From contig OZ022259.1 of the NCBI GenBank assembly GCA_963978905.1, forward strand, positions 50,362,727-50,426,726: a DNA stretch of 64,000 nt. The letters run 5' to 3'. The position numbers and the translations under genes are program-made. The DNA is from Trichostrongylus colubriformis (lineage: Eukaryota > Nematoda > Chromadorea > Rhabditida > Trichostrongylidae). A model generated the notes under the pieces. That model was not told where the DNA came from and searched no databases. It saw only the letters and a program-made list of their open reading frames with translations. Numbering within the stretch: position 1 is the stretch's first letter; every line of letters starts with the position of its first letter. Below, one piece after another: positions 22,927 to 35,700 of this stretch.

Positions 22927-23257
22927 ATGCCGCAAAAAGTGTGCGATCTGGACAATCGCCCATGGGTCCACCTGTCCCAAGGAGGTAGGTGCCTATTTTG
23001 ATTACTGCGTGGTGTGCTTTTAATTAGCCAATATAAAGCAATCTACTCCTTTGCTTCTTCAATTTTTATTGCTTAATGCGGTTTCTTACTGCAATTTTTA
23101 TTATTTTATGTTTTTCGACTCCGTAGAGCGTCTTGTGCAAAGCCCAAACTCGTCCTATACAATGGTACATGTCATCAGCATGGCGCGTTCAGTCTACGAC
23201 CAGATCGTTGATGCGCCGTGCATATGTATGATGCCAGGCATATCAGAGGACAGATAA
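22927..23257 (+). CDS. Small two-exon protein, unknown
   Basis: Exon 22927-22984 starts MPQKVCDLDNRPWVH and ends G|GTAGGT. Exon 23127-23257 (acceptor CTCCGTAG) continues in phase with ERLVQSPNSS and ends at TAA. The product would be 62 aa with no signal peptide or membrane segment. The composition looks coding but I recognise no family. It could also be the 5' end of a larger gene. Confidence 0.3.
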
Positions 23258-23716
23258 TAGTGAATAGGTGTTTCAACTCTGCATTCAATATTGTTATCTT
23301 TCCGCTGAACTAATTTGATAAGTCCGAACTCTTTCAGGAAAAATGACTAATGGAATTGAACGAGTTCCAATCAATGGACTACGTCAATGGCAACAGCACT
23401 ATGTTAATATCCCTATGAACTTCTAGATGTGCATACTTAGAAACACAACAATACTCTTGAAAACTTCATTCTGTAGTTTACAAACAATTGTTGTCCTATA
23501 AAAAGTGACCGGTGAAGTTTACACTTTTCAAAATCGTGTGATGAGTAAATTCTCCTCATTGTCCTCCGGTGGTGGTGTCTGAAAGTGAAGGAACCAAAAT
23601 TCAACCAAAAACTATTTAATCCAATTTAAAATGAAATACAATAAATGACCTATAAAAAATTGGAACAAAATTCTGGCAAAATAACATATTCGGGCCGAAA
23701 ATGAAGAGCTAGTTAC

Positions 23717-26700
23717 CTCAGTCAAGACTGTGGTGATTTGTAGATTATTGACCTTTTCACAGGGAACAGTGAATGTAGCCTCTGATCTCACCACAGTTGT
23801 GTCGTCTCGCAGTTCTTCACAGCTGGCCTCGCCAATTGTATTGGGACCGATCAACGATAAATTAAGAAGGCATTCCGCCATCTGAAGCGGAAAACTTTTC
23901 AACGCAATCTTCCGAGTTTTTAGTTCCCCCTCTTCTACTTTTCGCATTTAAGAATCGGGTTGATTCAAAAGAATCGTCCACGGTAATTTGAGTTCTTTTA
24001 TTGCTCATATATTTATGTTGCATTTACTTACTAAGAGTCGCATGCAAAGTTTCACGCAAAAAAAATCTGGCTGAGACCGAGCTCCTCAAAATGAAGTCCC
24101 ACGGGATGGGGCGTCCGAGAAGGCTGGGACGAGAGGGTCTAGGAGCAAAGAAGCGACGATCACACGGTTAAGAACGCACACTGGGAAGGAGATCAGCATC
24201 ATGCAGGGGAATTTGAACCGCTCTCTACCCGCCCACAACTGTTCAAATGTTGTTTGGCGGGAATTTGAACTATTTGCTCTCCTTCCAGTTTCTATTTCTA
24301 CTTTGGAAGAGGGGGGAATTTTCTGTTCTTTTCGCGTTCCTGCTCATGTACTGTATCTATCGGAGTGCTCCTAAGAGGATGATAACAGAATTATGGAATT
24401 TCCGTAAACGATTCCTTTAACAAAAAAATTAATAAGTAGTTGGAGAGGGAGATGACATACATTTACTGAATACTTTTGTGGGAATCAAATACAGTGCTCT
24501 ACATAATTATACAGCCACCTATAAATTGTCCAAAAACTCTGTTCGCAGAGTGATTCAAAAAAAGTCTCCAAGTGAAAGATGTAGCCAGTGTGGACGCGCA
24601 TTCGCGCATCCATACCAAATTTTAACCAAGAAACATAGAAGATTCTTTCCTTAATTTGTTTCGAAAATGGCGCTTATACCATTCTGCAAAATTATACAGC
24701 CACTGAACAGATTGACGCATTCGTCAACCGAGAAACAACGAAAAAAAGAAAAATGCTGATTTTGCGATCATTTAGTCTTCCATTGCTTCGAATAGCCACG
24801 AATTTTGGTGATATAGGTCGATATTAAGATTTTCAGAATGCTTTCAGACCACATGCTGCCACGCTTCGATGACAACGTCTCTGAACTCCCTGACACCTTC
24901 CAATCGATCTGAATCCTTTTCCTCATGAAACCCCAGATAATGTTTCATCATGTAAAGATCGGATCCGTTCGTTATCCGGGTCAGAACGTCCATCCGGTGA
25001 CGGCTTCACCATAGTCGAGTGTTCCAGTTGACATGGGATGGTCCACTAACTTACAAAAAACAAGATTTTGATGAACATTTCGAGACGCATGACAGGAGAA
25101 AGGTACGGCGCACAAAGGCTCGGTAATCGGATGGTTCATCCTTTCGAGAAGGAAACAAAAATTCGAATGATTATTCGATCCCACACCCTGACACCTCCTT
25201 CTTTGAGGTTCTTCTTGGAAACTTAAGTTTGTCCCTTGTGCGATAGCGCCGGTAGCCGTTGGGAACGTCATAGCCGAAACCTTTTTTCATCAGACAGAAC
25301 AACCTGGAGAAAAAACCAAAGGGGAAAGGTGTACAAACTTGAGGAAATTTTCGGACAATTTGCCGTGGTGTGGGACCAAATAATCATTCGAATTTTTGTT
25401 TCGCTCCCGAAAGGATGAACCATCCGATTACCGGGCCTTTGTGCGCCGTACCCTTCTCCTGTCATGCGTCTCGAAATCTTCAGCAAAATCTTGTTTCCAT
25501 GTAAGTTAGTGGACCATCCCGTGTCAGCTGGAACACTCGATCGTGGTGAAGCCGTCACCGAATGGACCTTCTGACCCGGATAACGAACGGCTCCGATCTT
25601 TACATGATGAAACATTGTCTGGGGTTTCATGGGGAAAAGGATTCAGACCGATTGGAAGGTGTCAGGGAGTTCAGAGACGTTGTCATCGAAGCGTGGCAGC
25701 ATGTGGTCTAAAAACATTCTGAAAATCTTAATATTGACTTATATCACCAAAATTTGTGGCTATTCGGAGCAATGGAAGACTAAATGATGGCAAAATCAGC
25801 ATTTTTCTCTTTTTCGTTGTCTCTCGGTTGACGAATGCGTCAATCTGTTCAGTGGCTGTATAATTCTGCAGAATGGTATAAGCACCATTTTCGAAACAAA
25901 TTTAGAAAAGAATCTTCTATGTTTCTTGACTAAAATTTGGTATGGATGCGCGAATGCGCGTCCACACTGGCTACATCTTTCACTCAGAGATTTTTTTGAA
26001 TCACTCTGCGAACAGAGTTTTTGGACAATCTATAGGTGGCTGTATAATTATGCAGAGCACTGTATACTGAATTCAGCGAGAATTCGGTTTCAACTCACAA
26101 AATATTCTGGTAGCGTTACGACGGGGGTTTCCGAGCAAGTGCTTTCAACTGTTTCTTCGTTCACCTTATCAAGTCGCCTCTGAAAAATAGAAACAAATGA
26201 CAATGTGATGACAGCAACTGGTGACTAGTAATACCAAGTACATAGTTAAAAATGAATAACAAATTCAAGAGTATCTAGTAAGTAATAAAAACACGTAAGA
26301 GTATTATCAGATAATAAAGAATATCTTATTGTGGAAGATTTTACAAATTCGCTAACCATTCTTGGTTTTGGAATGGGAAATTGTGGTACTGATGATGGAT
26401 AAGGAGATGGAAGGTGTCCGTGAATCTAAATTAATACTACATTTTATATTTAATATTGAGAGATTAATAATTTTGATATGGTAGCTCCCCTTGCCACTTC
26501 TCTATTAGAGCTATTCATAGGCACCTGTCAACAGTTTTGCGTCGATCGCAGTCGCTAATTATTAGGTTGATTCATAATAAATCGGACAAATGGTAGTGAT
26601 GATTTCTAGTGATCATAACTCAGTAACGAATTAACGAAAATGGACGCGCGAGGTACCGTTGGAATGAGTATGAAAAGCTCTTCAAAGTAAAATAATCACT

Positions 26701-29700
26701 CCAAAGTAAATTCATTCCGCCACAATGCCGCACGATTTCAAGCCGTCCAGAGACCACATCCGCAACGTCATACTATTTATATCGCTATCTGGCCAGGAAC
26801 CCGCGGATATCGGCAGACGTCTGATAGAAGTTTACAGGGAGCATGCCCCCGGCAGAAGTACACTGTAGTTGTAGCATTCGAAGTTTGCGTCAGGCGACTA
26901 TTCCATCGAAGACGAAAACCGCGGTTGGTGGAGCGTACACGGCGTAGAGTACTGGGAGCTGCTCGATGAAGGTACAGCGTATCCGCCGACGTCTACGTTC
27001 GTCAATTACGAGAATTGAAGGCCAATGTCCAAAGTTCGCTACGGCGGCGGTCACATGTCTACTTCCAGCACGACAACGTGTCTACTTCCGCAGACCGCAC
27101 TTCGCAAGATCGACCAAGGCCGAGCTGCTGTCGTACAGTTGGACCGTACTTCTATACCCACCGTACTCCCCAGACCTGGCCCCTTCAGATTTCCACCTTT
27201 TCTCCCACAGCCAACGCCACCTGGACGGCAAGACTTCAAAACTCGCGACGAGGTCAAGGCGGCACTCGGCAACTTCTTCGAGCTCCAGCTTCCGGCCTTC
27301 TGGAGCAAGGACATCCATGATCTGCCTATACCGTGGCAGAAGGTCATCGATAAAGATGGAGTATATTTCAAGTGAATCCCTGTTGTCGTAAAAAAGTTGT
27401 ACGACAATGATTAAAATTGGTCAATTTGTCCGATTTATTATGAATCAACCTAATAAATTAACGATCACCTTCTTGGGTCAGATAGATCCTCGGGTACTAT
27501 CTAGGTTGTACACACCCACGCTAACCACGCCCACCTGAACTCTTTATTGGTCAGCTGAGCCAAAGGAGATAGTTAGGGTAGGGGTTCAGCTTGTTTAGCG
27601 CCGTGGTGGCACATCGTGGAGGCGCAAAAAGGGATGAAATGAAAGGATGAGATTAAATAAAATAAATAGCCTTCCGAGAGTCTACTGCTCAAGAGGGCAA
27701 GACGATTAATTTGGTTATGCAAGGTGCGGATTGAAGGACTGAAATGTTATAAAAGTTGCAAAGTACCTCTTTGACACAAGTAGTAGAGTGCGAGCAACCA
27801 TCCTTTTCGGCACCGGCCTTTTTGTTTTCTTGCGCCAGTGGTAGGTTCGCAACGTCGGTCTCGGTGCCTCCTTTTCTTCCCTCGTGGGCCTCATTTAAGC
27901 CCTTTTCATTTCGGTTTATTTCGACACAGAAATCAATGGGTGGCGGAGGTGCGTGACGCCGTGGAGCAGGTGGACGTGGTGGGGGCTTCCGTAGACGGGT
28001 TTCAAATAAAGCTATTCTCTTCTTCACAGCATTGCTGTCATCCGGTACTTCTGTTTCCCCAGTTGCTTCCTGCCACAGGGAGCTGATTCGTTTTTGTTCT
28101 TCCACAGGCAGTTCTGATATCCAGTGAGTTCCGGGTTTAGGTTGAGGGCGGTCTACTGATGTAGTCTCAACTGGTTTTGTTTGAGAAGAAACTGATGGAG
28201 GAACAGGAATCGTGTCGTCCAAACGTAATTTCATCTCGCCCAACATGTCTGGTCGTTCGAGGCCCTAAATCGGTTGGATTTTTTAAATCGACGCCTCCGA
28301 AAATTCAATTGACCCGAATAGAAAATATGACCTTACCAGTGATGCAGCTGACGGATGCTCAATTTTTTCCGGAGTTTTAATAAAATACTGAGGCTGTGGC
28401 TTGAGTGGACTCGTGGGAACTTGAGGTCGCCTGCGACAACGACCAATTACTCATGAAACTTCTATATATGTAAATAATACAGAAATTTCTTTAATATTTT
28501 CCTCTGCTACAAGCCCTGCATTGATCCAAATTTCGCTGAGAAGAGAGGTAATCGATGAGCAATCGATACATTGTTATCACTGTCACAGCCGCACGCTAAG
28601 CACGCCCACCTGACTCTTCAGTCAGCTGAGCCAAAGGAGATAAGTAATTGTTAATTAATGTTTTGTTAACTATGATTATTAGTTAATGTTAATTATAGAG
28701 ATAAGTAATTGTCAATTAAACAAGTTTCATATGAATGAATTAATTAAATTTAATGCTTTTCAATAAATTAACCTACTAAATTAATTCTAATCAATTTCAA
28801 ATGGAAGACGGGATCTTCTTGAAAAAACTGCGATTTCTCTTATGTACTGCTCGTCTCTACAGGTTGTAGGGGACAGCTGAAGAGTATCCCTTCGAAAACC
28901 TTCTATTAAGAAGTTTTAAATCAGCTCCTCAATTCATAAACCGTTTGTTGCATAGCTCAGTTCCAGGTTGCGTCAAGGTTGTATTCGTTGAAGCCGAAAA
29001 AAAAACAGCCTCAAAAATATCTAAAAAGACATGAATGTCAAAAAAATCGAAAAGTCTGTTACCACTATACTAGGGGTGGGCTAATGAGTATCAAATGAGC
29101 AAAGACCGAAGTGTTCTTCGGTCATGTGAACCGCTTTTTTGGGGCACCGCGCTTCATATCCATACCATTAGAATGGTGGGATCCTTCAAAAAACCGAAAC
29201 CACTAGCAAAAAGTTGGAGGAAGGGATGGGGGAAGGGTCAAGCATGGGTCGAGAAATTTTCAGAGGGGTCGCATATTGGGTCGGAAAATACTGAAAGGGC
29301 GCATTTCCGAAAATCCTACGCGGAATAACAGCCACCTCTTTTTCGGTGATTTTTTTTTTGACCAGTGAGGCGATCTCCCGAAACAGGTCGTCGATCGATA
29401 ATAATATCTTGCACTAGGTAGAACTACTATGTTTATCGATTGACGATTTTCTATAGGGTGCCACTTTGTCTAGTACAGATTACGACAAGAACCGCAGACT
29501 GAATGAATGGGGCTCAAAAATTTTCCGATGCTAGACTCAAAGGCAGCATTAGGGGAAAGTCGGACGAAAAGTAAAAGAAGTAGTGCATATGAAAGTCAAG
29601 ATGCCTAGTAACAGGACAGTGGCGAAAAAACGGATAGAAATGGCCAAAAACCAGAGAATAGGACCCCCTTCCCACCGTTGCTTCTAGGCGAGGACGACCT

Positions 29701-32700
29701 TCCTGTCAAGAGGCGGGTAGTCTGATCTAGTTCATTGGCATGTTGCCAAGAAAACTCAAGGGAATGTTTGGAAATACGACATCATCCATTTTTGGAGTGA
29801 CCTTAAAGCTAAAACTGCGAAAGCGCGCCGCAAAACCTTTGATCCTGCCGCATCCCCTTGGCCGTTCCCACCCCAGTCAATCGGGAATTACGTCATCCGG
29901 AGGCGGGATCGACTTATCAAGAGGCGGGACGGACGGGCGGCTGCGACGTTTCTACAGCGCGAAGGGGCGCTTTTTCACCGGGGTTTCGCCACAGATAGCC
30001 TTCCTAGGCTCAGGACTGCCATGTGACCGACTTCTTGTATGGATTTCTCCATTACCGCATTACCCCTAATGCTGTCTTTAAGTCTTGCCGAACGGGGGTA
30101 AATTCTAATAGCGCTCTACTTCCACGTGCGATGTTAAAAAACCCCTTGAGACGTTACGAAAGTACACACAGCCCGCAGTTGCAGAACATCTTTGCTTTTT
30201 TGGACGTAATGCTTTGTGATGGGCATCAACAAGTTAGAGAGTCAGATATCAGACAAAACATACCATGGTGGATCATGAGAAGCGTTTCTGACGAACCTTT
30301 GACAATAGATTAGGTGGGATGAGGGGCTATAAACACAATTAACCTCCACATCTCCTACATCGCACCTTTACTAATTATGCACTTCACCGTTCTAAACTCG
30401 CCCATGATTCCGCCTTCCTGAATCACTTTCGCTTTCGACAAGAATTATGTAGAGCATAAAAAAAGTGGAAGTGGAACCAGTGAAAGTAGAAGTAGAAAGA
30501 GTGGAATTTAGTTGGGTCAAAGAGAGAAGCCAAAAATCATGGAAATTAGTAAAAACACACAGACTCAAGGGAATTTGAATAAAATTGTAAACTCGAACGA
30601 TGAGTTTCAAATAAAGAAAAACTAATCAGCTATGGCTTCTGTTCTCCTTCTAGTAAATGAATAATGTGAAGTAAAAATATCTTGTCCCTCATCAACATTT
30701 TTCAGGCTTTCAGGCTTCCAGGTGAACAATTAAGTATTCATTATGAGTAATTTCTGAAAGCCACAAAAATCTTGATGGGGGACGAGGTATTTTTATGATA
30801 TCTACGTTTGACCAACATCGGTTCGCTGATACCACAAAGATTTTGATTTGCCGATTTCCAGCTGGAACAATTAAAACATGATCAGCAGTCAGTTCATCAC
30901 ATTAAGTGCGGTCATTCCACAGGCAAATAAGAAGAGGGAGCGAACGAACTTGCAAAGTGACCTTCTTTAATTGCACTCCTCACTAAAGACCCACACCCGG
31001 TTGAGTAGCACCTTTGACCATCGTGACCATCCGAATCGACTGACAGCCTACGACACGACCGTTTAACTACGGCATCATCGCTTCTTGCTTTCCCCTCTGA
31101 AGTCATTCATTCTACGGTTCCGGTTGTTCTCCTCCCTCAGTTACGGTGATGTCAATTCCAGCAAGGCTTGAGCAACATTCGCTTTCAAGTCATCCACTAC
31201 TTCATTAGGGACAGGCCTGCATCGCCGTCTGAGATGAGTCATTCTTTAGAATGCTTGAAACGTTTTCATCAACGGTGATGCTGTGTTACTCATGTCCTCT
31301 TCATGGAATTGTTTTTATTGTTTCGTCTGAAGAAGTCCGCGCTTTCTATTGTCTATTGTCATTTACATTTTCCCTTACAGGCTCCAATCAATAGTAAGTA
31401 CACAGGAGCCGACAAACGCGAATGGTATGTTCATTGTAGTTCAGATGGTGGACTGGATAGTGTAGGTGGTAGCTGGAGCGAAGCACGATGTGCAATTCTT
31501 TGATGGACGCATATTTAATTCAGAACCATTACCTCCAATCCCATCAATGGCCATTCAAAGTGGGGAAGTGGGGGGGGGCAGCCGCAAAATTATTCTCCAT
31601 GGCGAAGCTCCTTTCCCTATCCGGGCTTGGATCAAGGCAGATGAGACAGATGCTTTTTCGAAGAAGGAGGGGATATGAATTATAGCCCAAGCCTAGGGAG
31701 GGAAGGGACTTTGACGTCGGTGAAAAGTTTGCGTCCACCCGCTCCCACGTTAATTGTCCCGATTCATTCGAATCCAAGGGTATCGTGGCTTCTATCAGAA
31801 TACTAAGGGACCCTTCAGCACCACCATTTTCGAAGCACCCTCCCACCTCTTGGGTGGAACGCCAGAGGATTACTAAAGCTTCTCTTATAAGAAACCGCAC
31901 TATCTATCGCTGTCGTTTGGATGGAAGCCTTGCCTGGCTTTTCGTGTCCCCAGTTTGGGATGGCAAAAAGGTAAAGTAAAGCCTCAGGCGCATCATGTTT
32001 CCCATGATCGCATCTCTCCCAGTAGAGGGACTGGGCTCTGCGAATCTTCCTATATGCAACTTTAATCTTTATAATTATTGGTGCAGCACAAGAAGGTTAC
32101 AAAGATTACAAACGTAGAAGTTGTAAGAGATCACGCGAAACGGAAACGAAACTGATTCATTGTTACAAACAAGTAAATAATTGTTTTATAGTCATAACAA
32201 ATAGTTATCTCTTCAAACTAATCACTTAATTTGAAAGAAACACAACTAAAAATAACTGTTTAAATGTAAACCTTCACTGTTTGAAGAAAATTTTCACAAC
32301 TGCTTCTTTATAAGATTTTACGGTAGCTCACTGTGGTCTATGTATACTCCACCACATGTCATGCGGTGGGAACTGGTCGACCGAGAGAGGCGTCGATATC
32401 AGTCACACGTTCCCATTACGACGTTCCCGTTTGGCACAAATTTACTATATTATCCACGATTAATGGACTAGCAAGTACTTCTTTAAAAACTCGAAATCAC
32501 TGCCATGCAGTTCAGCTTCTTCTCCCTTACACAAGCCCCTTCTTAGGAAAGTTTTCATTACACAATAGTTTGTAGGATACTCTACGAAAATCGAGTTCGT
32601 GTCGCTTCCCAATTTCGCTTTTGAAAGCTTTCTCTTCTGTACAAGTTTTATGTTCCAGCTGGTTTCTTTCGGAGTAGATCGCATCGATTATGAACTTTGG

Positions 32701-35700
32701 ATTCCGGTGGCAAAATTATTGGAAAATGACAAAATAAAATGTTGCAATTCTTTTTTGACCGTACAATTAACGGAGTAATAAGTAAAGAGAAATTTTTGGG
32801 AAGTCTCGTGATGAAGAGTTAGTTTGGTTTCCGTTTAGCACGAGCAAGTCAAGTTTACGCATTTTTTACCCAAGGCAACTTGAGAAGCCCTGCAACTGCT
32901 GCCAAAATTCCTTGTCTTCACGTGATAAATAGTTTCAAAGACTTTTCGAGGATAAAAATTGTTGGCTTTTTTTTCTTCAATCGAGTTTTGTTGAGAACAT
33001 TTCATGAACTGGGATAAATCGGATTTGACAAATTGTACATTTTAAACCCACCACATGACATTGTGTTTATGATTTTCGGCTTGCTCAGCAAGAGAATTCT
33101 TCGGCGATTGTTGTGGAGGTGGTGGAGGAGCGGGTTTCGTCTTTTTGCTCAGTCGTGCATTCATTTCGGAACTGAAAGGTGAATTCGAACAGCATAGGAC
33201 CGAATGTTTCAGCAGTTGAGTGCGTTGATCTTAATGCCGAATCTGCACTAAGCGCACAAAATTCCAAATTAAAGGTAGAATATTCAGTGAATAATACGCC
33301 AAGAAATGTGCTGATATATGATAATTCACGGCTAAACGCTTTCTGATAAGACCTTATTGACTGATATGTGTGAGACAGATAGGATTGGTGTGATTGACAG
33401 AGGAACATGTGGAAACGTCTGGGATCCACCTCTTCCTTTCCCATGCGGGAAGAGGTATGGACAGTGGAGATGCGAACAGGTGACAGAATCAGAAAAAAAT
33501 CACCACGTCAGCTGGCTGGACTGGACGACACCCCACGTTCTGATGTCTATCCTGATTCCTGCCGTACGCTCGTCTGGCTCCATGCACCCTCTTTTCCCAT
33601 GTGAGTCAGCGCCGATGATCATGGTCGACTGCATTCGTGCTACACATATTACGTATGAATTTTATTTCCAGAACATTCAGCAATCGTGTCCAGATCACCA
33701 CATTTTATGGTCCATTGCAACTCGTATGGAATCGTTACCGCTCATTAAGAGTTGAGCATTTTTAGGGGAGAAACCATTCCACCGCTGTGAAGGGACCTTA
33801 ATTTATGCATGAGAATGCAAACGAATTCCTATATAGCACTAGCGCCCTGACTAACGTCTTTCTCGGTAGTGAATTTGAGCACTAGAAGAAGTATTAGCAG
33901 GTTTTTTCAGGGCATTCAGAGATTGATAATCCTTTTGCAACGGGCCACGTACATAGCTTTCGTTGAATCGTATCGTGGTGGCATTTGAAGGCGTTTCGAC
34001 CCTCAGCTTGATTGCTTAGACCAATTTCGATGACTAAGTTCAGATTGCTATTTAAAGGCAGTGATAGGGGAAAACGGGACGAACAGTGATAAATGTAGCG
34101 AATATGAAAGTCGAGGTGCTTAGTAGTACGATGGTAAAGAGAAAAAATGTTAGGACCCCTTTCTACCGCCGATTCTCGACGCGTGCGACCTTTCCGTCAC
34201 GAGGCGGGTAGTTTGAAATAGTTTTCCATTGGCATGTTGCAAGTAAACACAGGGGAATGTTTGGAAATACGACAGCATCTATTTTCTGACGTGAGTCTCA
34301 GGCTGAAACTGAGAAAGCGCGCTGCCATACCTTCAACCCTGTCGCATCTCCTTGGCCAGTCTCACCGTAGCCAATCAACAATCACATCGCCTGGAGGCGG
34401 GGTCTGTCATAGAAAGGCGTCAGCTGTTAACCATTACGCCTTCACTACAGCTTGGAGGGAGGGGGTGTTTTTCGACGGGGATATTGATATAAATGGACTT
34501 CCTATGCCTTTATTTTCCATGTAACTGACTTCTTTTAGATTTTCCCATAACATTTATCTAATGCTATTTTCAAGGTCACCCAATCTATATGTGAAGAATT
34601 TACGATACAAATCTAGGTTGTGTTTGATTAACCTCAACATAATTTGGGCCTGAGTTTAAACCCGTGGCATTTACAGCTAGCTATTTCAGGAAGATCGACT
34701 GATGGCTTCAGTTAATTGAGAGAACAGGTGTCTCACATGTTTATCTCTTCGATGTTCTGGTACGTATGACTCGAGATTTCGTTCGTGACCTGTGTTGGAG
34801 CGATGTTTTCATACCGAGACACGTCGACCTTCAACAACAAAATGATAAGAGTTGCAATTCCTGAATTTCTAATGAGAGGGACGTTTTCTCGAAAACTGTA
34901 GGCTTGGCAGTTCTATAATGACCAGCTGGGCTGACGCACACTACTGCGCGCGTCACACATGGATGCATGCTAATTGGGCTCGATCGAGATCGTTCGATTA
35001 GTATTATCATTCGAACGGTTCGCAGAAACAGGGAATTCGCAAGAACGGAAAAAGGAAACAGAATCCTTCCCGCCAATCTCGTCCTTCCGCATCAGTCGAT
35101 ATCGATCGAGCTCATTTTGCATGCTTCCATGTGTGACGCGCCAGTAGTGTGCGCCAGCCCAACTGGCATCTGAAATTCAGGATCCCATCCCTGCTGCGAG
35201 CGAGATATGAATTTACCGACATTCTCCTTTCGAAGCCCCTTATCAGCCCTTATCAGCTGCTATCACTCCGATTCCTCACCAACTTCATCACGCCGCGGGG
35301 ACAGCGAGTGGCTTCTTTTGAAATACGTACATCACCTACATACCAGTTTAGTATGGGCTATGGTAACAATATGACCGAAGTGATAATCAGTGGTTCTTAC
35401 CTTCGGTATGAGATCATCCAATCCGAGTACTTGACCGTGATTCGCTGGCGATTTTTCTTGAAAATCCTAAATTATAACGTAGAAATGTTGGCGTTATATA
35501 TGTCTTCCTGACATTCTCTGAATGAAGTCCTTAGCGCCGGAAGGGGTTAATGTTTAAGATTGTAGATTATGAAAATAGGGGTGTTCAGCAGCCTGCCACT
35601 AGCGAAAGAATGGATCAATACGGCGAAAAAAAAAACGAGAAACAGCGACCCGAAAAAACCTCTTTCTATCTGACACCTCTCTGGTCACTAGCCGGAGCAG

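Noticed and set aside
33357..33755. Plus-strand open frame of 132 codons
   Set aside because: No domain, no convincing exon partners, and it is antisense to an intron of the CRIB gene.
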